64,000 bases of DNA from Pseudomonas cuatrocienegasensis. GTDB lineage: Bacteria; Pseudomonadota; Gammaproteobacteria; Pseudomonadales; Pseudomonadaceae. Position 1 is the stretch's first letter, and each line of letters starts with the position of its first letter. The stretch lies in the NCBI RefSeq assembly GCF_900110925.1, contig NZ_FOFP01000013.1, forward strand, positions 58,406 through 122,405, written 5' to 3'. A program made the translations under genes and the position numbers. Shown here one piece after another: positions 7,687-16,682 of this stretch. The notes beneath the pieces are model-generated. The model was given only the letters and a program-made list of their open reading frames with translations. It was not told the origin of the DNA and did not search any database.

Positions 7687-8367
7687 ATGTCCACGATAGC
7701 AGAGAATATTGCAAAGGTCGGTGCACGGATCCGTGAGGCAGCGCATGCCTCGGGGCGCGGGCTTGAGCCTGTCGGCTTGCTGGCCGTGAGCAAGACCAAA
7801 CCTGCCGAGGCCCTGCGCGAGGCCCATGCGGCCGGAGTCAGGGATTTCGGCGAGAACTACCTGCAGGAAGCGCTGGACAAACAGGTCGCCCTGAGCGATC
7901 TGGTGCTGACCTGGCACTTCATAGGGCCGATCCAGTCGAACAAGACCCGGCCGATCGCCGAGCACTTCGACTGGGTGCATTCGGTGGACCGTCTCAAGGT
8001 GGCCCAGCGCCTCTCCGACCAACGCCCGCCGCACTTGCCTGCACTGAACATCTGCCTGCAGGTCAATGTCAGCGGCGAGGCCAGCAAGTCCGGCTGCAAC
8101 CCCGACGAGCTACCCGCCCTGGCCGCGGCCGTGGCGCAGCTGCCGAGGCTGCACCTGCGCGGCTTGATGTGCATTCCCGAGCCAACCGATGACCCGGCCG
8201 AGCAACGCGCCGCCTTCGCCCACCTGCGCCAGCTGCAAGCCAGCCTCGGCCTGCCGCTCGACACCCTGTCGATGGGCATGAGCCACGACCTGGAAGCCGC
8301 CATTGCCGAAGGCGCCACCTGGGTGCGCATCGGCACTGCCCTGTTCGGCGCGCGGTCACAGCCCTGA
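7687..8367 (+). CDS. yggS: YggS family pyridoxal phosphate homeostasis protein
   Basis: This 226-residue protein is related to the PLP-binding barrel of alanine racemase, without the second domain. The PLP lysine is in LAVSKTKPAEA near residue 37. Also conserved are FGENYLQEA, TWHFIGPIQSNK, and the late phosphate-binding segment LSMGMSHDLEAAIAEGATWVRIGTALFG (given here as two motifs: LSMGMSHDLEAAI and VRIGTALFG). It is thought to maintain B6 vitamer balance and has no known enzyme activity. It heads the yggS-proC-yggT-yggU run. Confidence 0.95.
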   Translation: MSTIAENIAKVGARIREAAHASGRGLEPVGLLAVSKTKPAEALREAHAAGVRDFGENYLQEALDKQVALSDLVLTWHFIGPIQSNKTRPIAEHFDWVHSVDRLKVAQRLSDQRPPHLPALNICLQVNVSGEASKSGCNPDELPALAAAVAQLPRLHLRGLMCIPEPTDDPAEQRAAFAHLRQLQASLGLPLDTLSMGMSHDLEAAIAEGATWVRIGTALFGARSQP

Positions 8368-8401
8368 TGCCCAGTTCCCACTCTATTAAGGAAGCCTTTG
8401 T

Positions 8402-9220
8402 ATGACTGCTCCCCGTATCGCCTTCGTCGGTGCCGGCAATATGGCCGCCAGCCTGATCGGCGGCCTGCTCGCCCAGGGCGTCGCGGCTTCGGCCATCCGC
8501 GCCAGCGACCGTGGTGACGAACAGCGCGCACGCATCAGCGCCGAGCACGGTATCCAAACCTTCGCCGACAACGCCGAAGCCATCCGCGGCGCCGATGTGG
8601 TGGTGCTGTCGGTCAAGCCCCAGGTGATGAAAGACGTCTGCCTGGCCCTGGCGCCGCACCTCGAGCCCCAGCAACTGGTGATCTCCATCGCCGCCGGCAT
8701 CACCTGCGCCAGCCTGGAGCAGTGGCTGGGCGCCGTACCGCTGGTACGCTGCATGCCCAACACCCCGGCGTTGCTGCGCCAGGGCGTCAGTGGCCTGTAC
8801 GCCAGCGCACGGGTCAACGCCACGCAGCGCGAACATGCCGAACAATTGCTCGGCGCCGTCGGCCTGGCGCTGTGGCTGGATGAGGAGCAGTTGATCGACG
8901 CCGTGACCGCGGTGTCCGGCAGTGGCCCGGCGTATTTCTTCCTGCTGATCGAGGCGATGACCGCCGCGGGCGAAAAACTCGGGCTACCGCGCGCCACCGC
9001 CGCGCAACTGACCCTGCACACCGCCTTGGGCGCCGCGCGCATGGCCGTGGCCAGCGATGTCGAAGCCAGCGAGCTGCGCCGCCGGGTCACCTCGCCGGCC
9101 GGCACCACCGAAGCAGCGATCCGCACCTTCCAGGCAGGTGGCTTCGAGCAGTTGGTCGAAGACGCCCTCAACGCCGCCGCGCAGCGCTCGGCAGAACTGG
9201 CCGAACAACTCGGCCGCTGA
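8402..9220 (+). CDS. proC: Pyrroline-5-carboxylate reductase
   Basis: The 272-residue enzyme makes the last step of proline synthesis, reducing pyrroline-5-carboxylate with NAD(P)H. The dinucleotide-binding motif IAFVGAGNMAASLIGGLL is at the amino end. VVLSVKPQVM, VRCMPNTPA and the C-terminal signature around VSGSGPAYFFLLIEAM with TSPAGTTEAAI are all present. The spacing from yggS is 34 bases, with a GGAAGCC-like ribosome site just before the ATG. Confidence 0.97.
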   Translation: MTAPRIAFVGAGNMAASLIGGLLAQGVAASAIRASDRGDEQRARISAEHGIQTFADNAEAIRGADVVVLSVKPQVMKDVCLALAPHLEPQQLVISIAAGITCASLEQWLGAVPLVRCMPNTPALLRQGVSGLYASARVNATQREHAEQLLGAVGLALWLDEEQLIDAVTAVSGSGPAYFFLLIEAMTAAGEKLGLPRATAAQLTLHTALGAARMAVASDVEASELRRRVTSPAGTTEAAIRTFQAGGFEQLVEDALNAAAQRSAELAEQLGR

Positions 9221-9286
9221 ATCACCGCAACCGCCGGCCGCCCAACGCGCCGCCGGCCCTGCACGCCGCAATCCAAGGAGTTAAAC

Positions 9287-9877
9287 ATGATTGGCCTGAA
9301 CACCGCCGCGGTATACATCCTGCAAACCATCGGCAGCCTGTACCTGCTGATCGTGCTGCTGCGCTTTATCCTGCAGCTGGTACGCGCGGACTTTTACAAC
9401 CCGATGAGCCAGTTCATCGTGCGCGCCACCCATCCGCTGCTGCGCCCGCTGCGCAAGATCATCCCCAGTATCGCCGGCCTCGACCTGGCGTCCCTGGTCC
9501 TGGCGATCCTGGTGCAACTGGTGCTGATGGCCCTGACCCTGATGCTGATGGGCTATGGCCTGGGTGACCCGTTGCAACTGCTGGTGTGGTCGATCATTGG
9601 CGTGACCGCGCTGTTCCTGAAAGTGTTCTTCTTTGCCCTGATCATCAGCGTGATCCTCTCCTGGGTCGCCCAGGGCAGCCACAACCCGGCGGTCGAGCTG
9701 GTCAACCAGATCTGCGAGCCGCTGCTGGCACCGATCCGCCGCCTGCTGCCGAGCATGGGCGGCCTGGACCTGTCGCCCATAGTCGCGTTTTTGATCCTCA
9801 ACCTGATCGACATGCTGGTAATCCGCAACCTGGCGATCAGCACTGGCATGCTCAGTGGCTTGAGCCTGGCGGTCTGA
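9287..9877 (+). CDS. yggT: YggT family integral membrane protein
   Basis: The 196-residue protein has two YGGT repeats, each a pair of transmembrane helices flanking the sequence F(Y/H)NPxxxF/L and P(L/I)RxxxPxxGGLDLS. First copy: DFYNPMSQFIVRATHPLLRP; second copy: SHNPAVELVNQICEPLLAPI. The function in bacteria is not settled, though roles in potassium or osmotic tolerance and, in related phyla, in division and thylakoid biogenesis have been proposed. It follows proC by 66 bases with an AAGGAG ribosome site and precedes yggU, as in many proteobacteria. Confidence 0.93.
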   Translation: MIGLNTAAVYILQTIGSLYLLIVLLRFILQLVRADFYNPMSQFIVRATHPLLRPLRKIIPSIAGLDLASLVLAILVQLVLMALTLMLMGYGLGDPLQLLVWSIIGVTALFLKVFFFALIISVILSWVAQGSHNPAVELVNQICEPLLAPIRRLLPSMGGLDLSPIVAFLILNLIDMLVIRNLAISTGMLSGLSLAV

Positions 9878-9885
9878 CAGGCGCT

Positions 9886-10182
9886 GTGAGCTTTTACCGC
9901 TGGGACGGCGAGGACCTGCTGCTCGCCTGCCACCTGCAACCCAAGGCCAGCACGGACGCTTTCGCCGGGTTGCACGGTGACCGCCTGAAGATCCGCCTCA
10001 GCGCACCGCCGCTGGAAGGGCGCGCCAACGCGCAGCTACTGGTATTTCTCGCCGCCGCCTTTGGCGTGAGCAAAAGCCAGGTGAGTCTTGAGGCCGGCCA
10101 GCAGAGCCGACAGAAGCGTGTGCGTATCCACCAGCCACGCCAGCTGCCAGCCGAACTGGGGATAACCGCTCAGGGCCATTGA
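9886..10182 (+). CDS. yggU: YggU/DUF167 family small protein
   Basis: This 98-residue protein is small and basic, with the DUF167 core CHLQPKASTDAFAGLHGDRLK (shown in part) and APPLEGRANAQLLVFLAAAF, and VSLEAGQQSRQKRVRI near the end. I chose the GTG at 9886, 8 bases after the yggT stop, because the family starts at SFYRWDGEDLLL. No enzymatic activity is known for the family. The conserved yggT-yggU pairing supports a shared role. Confidence 0.9.
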   Translation: MSFYRWDGEDLLLACHLQPKASTDAFAGLHGDRLKIRLSAPPLEGRANAQLLVFLAAAFGVSKSQVSLEAGQQSRQKRVRIHQPRQLPAELGITAQGH

Positions 10183-10215
10183 GCGACCGCAAGGCTGGTC
10201 GAACACAGGGGTGGA

Positions 10216-10243
10216 TTGACGCGCCCGTGGCACCCCGCATAAT
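10216..10243 (+). promoter_or_regulatory. Sigma-70 type promoter of the dynamin-like GTPase gene
   Basis: TTGACG (10216-10221) and CATAAT (10238-10243) are separated by 16 bases, each matching consensus at five of six positions. It lies 56 bases before the GTPase ATG, in the 116-base gap after yggU. Confidence 0.6.
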
Positions 10244-10298
10244 GCCTGACAGTCCAGCGCCAAACCGCGCCCGATGGATACCAACCTGAGGTAGCCGC

Positions 10299-12275
10299 AT
10301 GAGCATGGAACGCCTGAGTCAGCAGGTCGACGCCTATGTCGGGTGGAAGCGCGAGCTGATGCGCGAGATCACCCGCTACCGCAGTTGGCTGGCGCACAAC
10401 CGCTTAAGCTCCGACGCCGTCGAAGCCAAGCTTGAGCGAGCCGTCAAACTGCTGCGCACCGATCACATCACCCTGGCCTTCGTCGGTGAGTTTTCCCGCG
10501 GCAAGACCGAGCTGATCAACAGCCTGTTCTTTTCCGAGTTCGGCCAGCGCATGCTGCCCTCCCAGGCCGGGCGCACCACCATGTGCCCCACCGAGCTGTT
10601 CTTCGACCCGCGCTCGGAACACGCCTATATCCGCCTGCTACCCATCGAGACCCGCGCCGCGTCGGCGAGCGTCGCGCAGTTCAAGCGTATTCCACGGCAT
10701 TGGGTGAACATCCCGCTGGACCTCAGCGACCCGGACAACATGGTCCAGGCCTTCGCCCAGGTCGCCAAGACCAAGCAGATGCCGGTGGAGCAAGCCATTC
10801 AACTGGGCTTTCACCCCGACATGCTGGAAAGCACCGGCAAACCCGGCCAGGTGCTGGTGCCAGCCTGGCGCCATGCCATGGTCAGCCTCGACCATCCGTT
10901 ACTGCGCCAGGGTCTGCGTATCCTCGATACCCCAGGACTGAACGCCCTGGGCAGCGAACCGGAACTGACCCTGTCGATGCTGCCCAACGCCCAGGCCATT
11001 GTCTTTCTGCTGGCGGCTGACACGGGCGTCACCGCCAGCGATATGGAGGTCTGGCAACAGCACATCCGCCAGCTCGACGAAGACACCCAGAGCAGCCTGT
11101 TCGCCGTGCTCAACAAGATCGACGTGCTCTGGGACGATCTCGCTGGTGAAGCCGCCGTGCAACAGGCCATCACCCGCATCCAGGCGACCACCGCACGTCA
11201 GCTGGGCATCGCGCCCGACGCCGTGCTGCCGCTGTCGGCCAAACAGGCCCTGCTGGCCAAGGTCCGCCAGGACGATGCACTGCTCGCACGCAGCCAGATG
11301 GCCCGCCTGGAAACCCTGCTCTGCGAGCGCATCGTCACGCAAAAGGAGCGGCTGATCGAAGACCGCGTGGTAATGCAGGTGCTGCGCCTGCTGCAGAACA
11401 GCCAGCATGTACTGAGCCTGCGCCTGGACAAGGTCAGCGAGCAGCAAGTCCTGCTCCAGCATCACCAGCACGACAACGGTCAGATGCTGTTTGAACTGAC
11501 CGCGCGGACCAAGGACGATCACAGCAAACACCACCGTCGCCTGCTGGGTTTGAAGACCAACCAGCGCCTGCTCAAACGCCAGGGCGACCTTCTGCGTGCC
11601 GCCGTACGCCCGCAACGCCTGGAAGAACATCTGCAACAGGTGCGTCGTGGTCTTACCGGTAGCTGGACGACCCTGGGCATCAACCAGGCGATCCTGCAGT
11701 TCTTCCGCAACGTGGAGCACGACCTGCACGCCCTCGAACAAGAGGCCGAGATGGCCAACCGCATGGTCGCGGCCATCTATCGCCGGCACAACGAGGAGAA
11801 CCCGCTGCACGGCGTCGACGCGCCGCAGTTCGACCTGCAACGCTACCACCGCGAACTGCGCCAGCAGCAGGCCAAGGCCGATCAGTTCCGCCTGCACCTG
11901 AAAACCCTGCTGACCGAACAGCGCAGCCTCACCCGGCGCTTCTTCTCAACCCTGGTGCAGGAAGTGATCGGTCTGCACCAGCGCCTGCGCCAGGATGCCG
12001 AACACTGGGCCAACGATGCCCTGATGCCGCTGATGCAGCACACTCTCGAACACAAACAACTGCTGGAAACCCACATGCTCAGGCTCAAGGCCCTGGCCCA
12101 GGAAACCCAGCAAACCCGCCAGCGCAGCACCCAACTGGCGCACTACCGCGACGACCTGCAACAGCAACTGGCCCAGGCCAACGACATGTTGCGCGTACTG
12201 CGCCGCCCGGCGCCGATTCAGCGCCAGGGCAAGGTGGTCAGCCTGCTGGGCGCCGGACGCCCCCACAGCGCCTGA
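10299..12275 (+). CDS. Dynamin-like large GTPase
   Basis: The 658-residue protein has the layout of a bacterial dynamin-like protein. A short helical leader (about residues 1-55) is followed by a GTPase domain, then a long glutamine- and leucine-rich helical tail (about 350-640). The G1 loop is GEFSRGKTELIN near residue 64, the switch threonines are in AGRTTMCPTE, G3 is DTPGLNALG and G4 is NKID. Such proteins bind and remodel membranes or sense membrane stress. Whether this one oligomerises on membranes cannot be seen from sequence. It carries its own promoter and separates yggU from metX, which are close neighbours in P. aeruginosa as I recall. Confidence 0.85.
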   Translation: MSMERLSQQVDAYVGWKRELMREITRYRSWLAHNRLSSDAVEAKLERAVKLLRTDHITLAFVGEFSRGKTELINSLFFSEFGQRMLPSQAGRTTMCPTELFFDPRSEHAYIRLLPIETRAASASVAQFKRIPRHWVNIPLDLSDPDNMVQAFAQVAKTKQMPVEQAIQLGFHPDMLESTGKPGQVLVPAWRHAMVSLDHPLLRQGLRILDTPGLNALGSEPELTLSMLPNAQAIVFLLAADTGVTASDMEVWQQHIRQLDEDTQSSLFAVLNKIDVLWDDLAGEAAVQQAITRIQATTARQLGIAPDAVLPLSAKQALLAKVRQDDALLARSQMARLETLLCERIVTQKERLIEDRVVMQVLRLLQNSQHVLSLRLDKVSEQQVLLQHHQHDNGQMLFELTARTKDDHSKHHRRLLGLKTNQRLLKRQGDLLRAAVRPQRLEEHLQQVRRGLTGSWTTLGINQAILQFFRNVEHDLHALEQEAEMANRMVAAIYRRHNEENPLHGVDAPQFDLQRYHRELRQQQAKADQFRLHLKTLLTEQRSLTRRFFSTLVQEVIGLHQRLRQDAEHWANDALMPLMQHTLEHKQLLETHMLRLKALAQETQQTRQRSTQLAHYRDDLQQQLAQANDMLRVLRRPAPIQRQGKVVSLLGAGRPHSA

Positions 12276-12361
12276 GCCTGACCGGCCCTGCTTGCCGGGT
12301 GCAGCCGTGCTCTTTAGACTGCTGCACTTCGTTTACTCCTTCCTTTTGATGAGCAGGGTCG

Positions 12362-13501
12362 ATGCCGACTGTCTTTGCACCAGACTCCGTTGGCCTGGTC
12401 ACGCCCCAGGTGCTGCATTTCGCTGAACCCCTGGCCCTGGCCTGTGGGCGCAGCCTGGCTGACTACCAACTGACCTATGAAACCTATGGCCAACTGAATG
12501 CCGCCGGCAGCAATGCCGTGCTGATCTGCCATGCCCTGTCCGGCCATCACCACGCCGCCGGCTACCACAGCGTCGACGAGCGCAAGCCGGGCTGGTGGGA
12601 CAGTTGCATCGGCCCCGGCAAGCCACTGGATACCAACCGCTTTTTTGTCGTCAGCCTGAACAACCTCGGCGGCTGCAACGGCTCCACCGGCCCGGCCAGC
12701 CTCAACCCGGCCACCGGCAAGCCTTTTGGCGCGGACTTCCCGGTAATGACCGTGGAAGACTGGGTACACAGCCAGGCGCGCCTGGCCGACGCCCTGGGCA
12801 TCGGCCAATGGGCCGCGGTGGTCGGCGGCAGCCTGGGTGGCATGCAGGCCCTGCAATGGACCATCAGCTACCCCGAGCGCGTGCGCCACTGCCTGGCGAT
12901 TGCCTCGGCGCCCAAGCTCTCGGCGCAAAACATCGCCTTCAACGAAGTGGCGCGCCAGGCCATTCTCACCGACCCGGAATTCCACGGTGGCGACTTCCTC
13001 GACCAGGGCGTGATCCCCAAGCGCGGGCTGATGCTGGCGCGCATGGTCGGGCATATCACCTACCTGTCGGATGACTCCATGGGCGAGAAATTCGGCCGGG
13101 GCCTGAAGAGCGAAAAGCTCAACTACGACTTCCACAGTGTCGAGTTCCAGGTCGAAAGCTACCTGCGTTACCAGGGCGAGGAGTTCTCCGGACGTTTCGA
13201 CGCCAACACTTACCTGCTGATGACCAAGGCGCTGGATTACTTCGACCCGGCCGCCGCCCATGACGGCGACCTGGCCAAGACCCTGGCCGTGGCCCAGGCG
13301 GATTTCTGCGTGATGTCCTTCACCACCGACTGGCGCTTCTCGCCGGCGCGCTCGCGGGAGATCGTCGATGCCCTGACCGCCGCGCGCAAGAATGTCTGCT
13401 ACCTGGAGATCGACGCGCCCCAGGGCCACGACGCTTTCCTCATGCCGATCCCGCGCTACCTGCAGGCCTTCAGCAGCTATATGAACCGAATTGCCCTATG
13501 A
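12362..13501 (+). CDS. metX: Homoserine O-acyltransferase (probably succinyl-specific)
   Basis: The 379-residue alpha/beta hydrolase-fold enzyme activates homoserine for methionine synthesis. The nucleophile elbow GGSLGGMQALQW is near residue 160. The oxyanion-side motif LICHALSGHHHAAG, the NNLGGCNGSTGP signature, the aspartate in TTDWRFSP and the histidine in QGHDAFL complete the active site. Pseudomonas MetX enzymes are known to use succinyl-CoA despite belonging to the MetX family, which is why I do not call it an acetyltransferase. The stop lies 19 bases before the metW start. No SAM riboswitch-like fold was recognised in the 86-base leader. Confidence 0.95.
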   Translation: MPTVFAPDSVGLVTPQVLHFAEPLALACGRSLADYQLTYETYGQLNAAGSNAVLICHALSGHHHAAGYHSVDERKPGWWDSCIGPGKPLDTNRFFVVSLNNLGGCNGSTGPASLNPATGKPFGADFPVMTVEDWVHSQARLADALGIGQWAAVVGGSLGGMQALQWTISYPERVRHCLAIASAPKLSAQNIAFNEVARQAILTDPEFHGGDFLDQGVIPKRGLMLARMVGHITYLSDDSMGEKFGRGLKSEKLNYDFHSVEFQVESYLRYQGEEFSGRFDANTYLLMTKALDYFDPAAAHDGDLAKTLAVAQADFCVMSFTTDWRFSPARSREIVDALTAARKNVCYLEIDAPQGHDAFLMPIPRYLQAFSSYMNRIAL

Positions 13502-13520
13502 AGCGGATGACCTTACGCCC

Positions 13521-14141
13521 ATGAGAGCCGACCTGGACATCATCCAAGACTGGATCCCCGCCGGCAGCCGCGTGCTCGACCTCGGCTGCGGCAATGGCGA
13601 GCTACTGGCCTGGCTGCACGAACACAAACAGGTGTTCGGCTACGGCCTGGAAATCGACGCCGAGAACATCGCCGCCTGCGTCAGCAAGGGCGTCAACGTC
13701 ATCGAGCAGGACCTGGACAAGGGCCTGGGCAACTTCGCCAGCGACAGCTTCGATGTCGTGGTCATGACCCAGTCGCTGCAAGCCCTGCATTTTCCCGACA
13801 AGGTGCTGGCGGAAATGCTCCGGGTCGGCAAGACCTGCATTATCACCTTCCCCAACTTCGCCCACTGGCGCTGCCGCTGGTACCTGGCGAGCAAGGGCCG
13901 CATGCCGGTCTCGGACTTTCTCCCGTACACCTGGTACAACACGCCGAACATCCACTTCTGCACCTTCGAGGACTTCGAGAACCTCTGCCACGCGCAGGGC
14001 GCTCAGGTACTCAATCGTCTGGCCGTGGACCGCGCGCACCGTCATAGTTTCGCCAGCCGGATACTGCCTAATCTGTTAGGTGAAATCGGTATCTATCGCG
14101 TCAGCCGCCCCGGCGTGGCTGACGCGCAGATCGCCACCTGA
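13521..14141 (+). CDS. metW: MetW, methionine biosynthesis methyltransferase-like protein
   Basis: The 206-residue protein has a class I SAM-dependent methyltransferase fold, with motif I VLDLGCGNGELLAW near residue 20. It continues with INIxEQDLDKGL-type and FDVVVMTQSLQALHFPD segments, and PYTWYNTPNIHFCTFEDFE near the end. I chose the ATG at 13521 (MRADLDIIQDW) over the in-frame TTG at 13491, because the family begins there. MetW is always paired with MetX, and evidence in other bacteria suggests that it supports or activates homoserine acyltransferase. Confidence 0.93.
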   Translation: MRADLDIIQDWIPAGSRVLDLGCGNGELLAWLHEHKQVFGYGLEIDAENIAACVSKGVNVIEQDLDKGLGNFASDSFDVVVMTQSLQALHFPDKVLAEMLRVGKTCIITFPNFAHWRCRWYLASKGRMPVSDFLPYTWYNTPNIHFCTFEDFENLCHAQGAQVLNRLAVDRAHRHSFASRILPNLLGEIGIYRVSRPGVADAQIAT

Positions 14142-14156
14142 GTCGAGGAGCTTCCC

Positions 14157-14576
14157 ATGCGCCGTATCGCCCTGTTACTGATCGCCCTGTGCCTGAGTCT
14201 GCCGGCAGCCGCCGAACGCAAACAGCGTTTCGGCGACCTGGATGTGCACTACATCGCCTTCAACTCCAGCTTCCTGCAGCCGGAGATCGCCGCCGCCAAC
14301 CAGTTGGTGCGCAGCAAGACCCAGGGTGTGGTGAACATCTCCGTGCTCAAGGCCGGCACCCCGGTGACCGCCGTCGTCAGTGGCGAGGTGAAGAACCTGC
14401 TGGGGCGCAGCTACCCACTGAGCTTCCGCCAGGTCAGCGAAGGCCCGGCGATCTACTACCTGGCCCAGTTCCCCTTTGAAAGCCGCGAAGTGCTGCGCTT
14501 CAGCATTCGCGTACAGGCCGCTGATGGCGTTGCCAACAGCCTCGACTTCAACCAGGAATTTTTCCCCGACGAATGA
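14157..14576 (+). CDS. DUF4426 periplasmic protein
   Basis: The 139-residue protein has a cleavable signal peptide (MRRIALLLIALCLSLPAAA, cut before ERKQ) and a single DUF4426 domain. The segment GDLDVHYIAFNSSFLQPEIA and the FNQEFFPDE end are family features. It is probably a small periplasmic beta-sandwich of unknown function. It sits between metW and rdgB with a 15-base gap before it, and its stop overlaps the rdgB start, so it belongs to the metX operon. Confidence 0.85.
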   Translation: MRRIALLLIALCLSLPAAAERKQRFGDLDVHYIAFNSSFLQPEIAAANQLVRSKTQGVVNISVLKAGTPVTAVVSGEVKNLLGRSYPLSFRQVSEGPAIYYLAQFPFESREVLRFSIRVQAADGVANSLDFNQEFFPDE

Positions 14577-15169
14577 TGCCCTTCAACGAACTGGTGCTGG
14601 CCAGCCACAACGCCGGCAAACTCAAAGAGCTGCAAGCCATGCTCGGCAACAGCGTTCGCGTGCGCTCAGTCGGCGAGTTCTCCACCGTCGAGCCGGAAGA
14701 AACCGGCCTGTCGTTTATCGAAAACGCCATTCTCAAGGCGCGTAATGCCGCCCGCCTCTCCGGCCTGCCGGCGCTGGCCGACGACTCCGGCCTGGCGGTG
14801 GATTTTCTCGGTGGTGCACCCGGCATCTACTCGGCGCGCTACGCCGATGGCCAGGGTGACGCAGCGAATAACGTCAAGTTACTCGATGCGCTGAAGGATG
14901 TGCCGGACGCCGAACGCGGCGCGCAGTTCGTCTGCTGCCTGGCCCTGGTGCGGCATGCCGACGACCCGCTGCCGATCATCTGCGAAGGTCTCTGGCACGG
15001 ACGCATCCTGTATGCGGCGCAAGGCGTCGAGGGCTTTGGCTACGACCCGCTGTTCTGGGTCCCGGAGCGCGACTGCTCCAGCGCTGAACTACCCGCATCC
15101 GAGAAAAACCAGATCAGCCACCGCGCCCGCGCCATGGCCCTGCTCAAGCAACGGCTGGGCCTGGCATGA
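14573..15169 (+). CDS. rdgB: XTP/dITP (non-canonical purine NTP) pyrophosphatase
   Basis: The 198-residue Ham1/RdgB enzyme hydrolyses dITP, ITP and XTP to monophosphates and so keeps deaminated purines out of DNA. The signature LASHNAGKLKELQAML is at the amino end, followed by ETGLSFIENAILKARNAA, ADDSGLAVDFLGGAPGIYSA (catalytic ADDSG) and EGFGYDPLFWVPE. The tandem ATGATG at 14573 overlaps the preceding stop. The last four bases overlap hemW (ATGA). Confidence 0.96.
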   Translation: MMPFNELVLASHNAGKLKELQAMLGNSVRVRSVGEFSTVEPEETGLSFIENAILKARNAARLSGLPALADDSGLAVDFLGGAPGIYSARYADGQGDAANNVKLLDALKDVPDAERGAQFVCCLALVRHADDPLPIICEGLWHGRILYAAQGVEGFGYDPLFWVPERDCSSAELPASEKNQISHRARAMALLKQRLGLA

Positions 15170-16326
15170 CCCTGACAGTCGGCGGCAGCTTCGCGCTGCC
15201 GCCTCTGGCGCTCTACATCCATATCCCCTGGTGTGTGAAGAAGTGCCCGTACTGCGACTTCAACTCCCACGCCGCCGGCCCGACGCTGCCTGAACAGGAG
15301 TACGTCGACGCCCTGCTGGCCGACCTGGACGGCGAACTGGCCCAGGTGCATGGCCGCCCCCTGACCTCGATCTTCTTCGGCGGCGGCACACCCAGCCTGT
15401 TTTCCGCCGTGGCCCTGGGTCGTTTGCTCGACGGCGTGGAGCGGCGCATCGCCTTTGCCGTCGACATCGAAATCACCCTGGAAGCCAACCCCGGCACGTT
15501 CGAGCAGGCCAAGTTTCGCGCCTATCGTCAGCTCGGCATCAATCGCCTGTCGATTGGCGTACAAAGCTTCCAGGCCGAAAAACTCAAGGCCCTCGGCCGC
15601 ATCCACGATGGCGATGAAGCCATCCGCGCCGCCGACATGGCCCGCGCCGCCGGCTTCGACAACTTTAACCTGGACCTGATGCATGGCCTGCCCGAGCAAA
15701 CCCTGGACGATGCCCTGAGCGACCTGCGCATCGCCATCGCCCAAGCGCCGACCCACCTGTCCTGGTACCAGCTGACCATGGAGCCGAACACGGTGTTCTG
15801 GAACCAGCCGCCGACGGTGCCGGAAGACGACATCCTCTGGGACATCCAGGAAGCTGGCCAGGCCCTGCTCGCAGCCCAAGGCTACGCACAGTACGAAGTG
15901 TCCGCCTATGCCCAGCCCGGCAAGGCGGCGCGGCACAACCTCAATTACTGGACCTTCGGCGACTTTATCGGCATCGGCGCCGGCGCCCACGGCAAGCTCA
16001 GCCAGCCCAACGGGCAGATCGCCCGCAACTGGAAAACCCGCCTGCCCAAGGACTACCTCGACCCGGCCAAACGCTTCAGCGCCGGCGAGCGCATCCTCAC
16101 GCCCGACGAGCTGCCGTTCGAGTTTCTGATGAACACCCTGCGCCTGAGCGATGGCGTGCCTGCCGAGCTGTTCAGCGCCCGCACCGGCCTGCCCCTGGCC
16201 AGCCTGGATAGCGCGCGGCGCAGCGCCGAAGCACGCGGCCTGCTGCACAGCGACCCCGCACGGCTATGCGCGACGCCCGAAGGCCAGCTGTTTCTCAACG
16301 ACCTGCTGCAGCATTTTCTACCCTGA
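15166..16326 (+). CDS. hemW: HemW, heme chaperone of the radical SAM HemN-like family
   Basis: The 386-residue protein is shorter than true HemN (about 450-460 residues) and has the HemW-type amino end LALYIHIPWCVKKCPYCDFNS (shown in part), with the CX3CX2C cluster motif CVKKCPYC. FFGGGTPSLF and IEITLEANPGTFEQ follow. The tail has the winged-helix-like region ending in the usual RLCATPEGQLFLNDLLQ. HemW inserts heme into respiratory enzymes rather than oxidising coproporphyrinogen, so older 'oxygen-independent coproporphyrinogen oxidase' labels for this family are misleading. It is translationally coupled to rdgB. Confidence 0.93.
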   Translation: MTLTVGGSFALPPLALYIHIPWCVKKCPYCDFNSHAAGPTLPEQEYVDALLADLDGELAQVHGRPLTSIFFGGGTPSLFSAVALGRLLDGVERRIAFAVDIEITLEANPGTFEQAKFRAYRQLGINRLSIGVQSFQAEKLKALGRIHDGDEAIRAADMARAAGFDNFNLDLMHGLPEQTLDDALSDLRIAIAQAPTHLSWYQLTMEPNTVFWNQPPTVPEDDILWDIQEAGQALLAAQGYAQYEVSAYAQPGKAARHNLNYWTFGDFIGIGAGAHGKLSQPNGQIARNWKTRLPKDYLDPAKRFSAGERILTPDELPFEFLMNTLRLSDGVPAELFSARTGLPLASLDSARRSAEARGLLHSDPARLCATPEGQLFLNDLLQHFLP

Positions 16327-16340
16327 GCTAAGGACACCGG

Positions 16341-16664
16341 ATGGATCTGTTACTCGACCTGATCGTCACCCTGTCGCGCTGGAGCCGCGGTCACCTCTAC
16401 GACATCGCCCTGGCGATCATGGCCACCCTGTTCGTGCTGTTCGGCCCCGGCATCAACGCCTCGGTACAGCGCGCCATCGGCAACCTCAACTTTATCCTGC
16501 GCACGCTGATCTTCGTCGCCATCTGCGCCGTGGGGTATGGCCTGGCCATGGTCTTTATCACCCCGCTGCTGGCCCAGGGCCTAGGCCACTTCAACAACTA
16601 CACCCTGGCACCGGTGCTGTTGCTGGTGTTCTTTATCATCGGCGTGCTGGCGGACCGCAATTAG
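16341..16664 (+). CDS. DUF3392 integral membrane protein
   Basis: This 107-residue protein has three or four hydrophobic segments and matches the DUF3392 family: LYDIALAIMATLFVLFGPGI, LRTLIFVAICAVGYGLAMVF and LAPVLLLVFFIIGVLADRN. Its function is unknown. It lies 14 bases downstream of hemW and is probably the last gene of the metX operon. Confidence 0.85.
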   Translation: MDLLLDLIVTLSRWSRGHLYDIALAIMATLFVLFGPGINASVQRAIGNLNFILRTLIFVAICAVGYGLAMVFITPLLAQGLGHFNNYTLAPVLLLVFFIIGVLADRN

Positions 16665-16682
16665 CCCCCTGCGGTACCTTGT

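Noticed and set aside
12276..12361. SAM riboswitch in front of metX
   Set aside because: I looked for the paired stems and the conserved junction, and saw neither in 86 bases.
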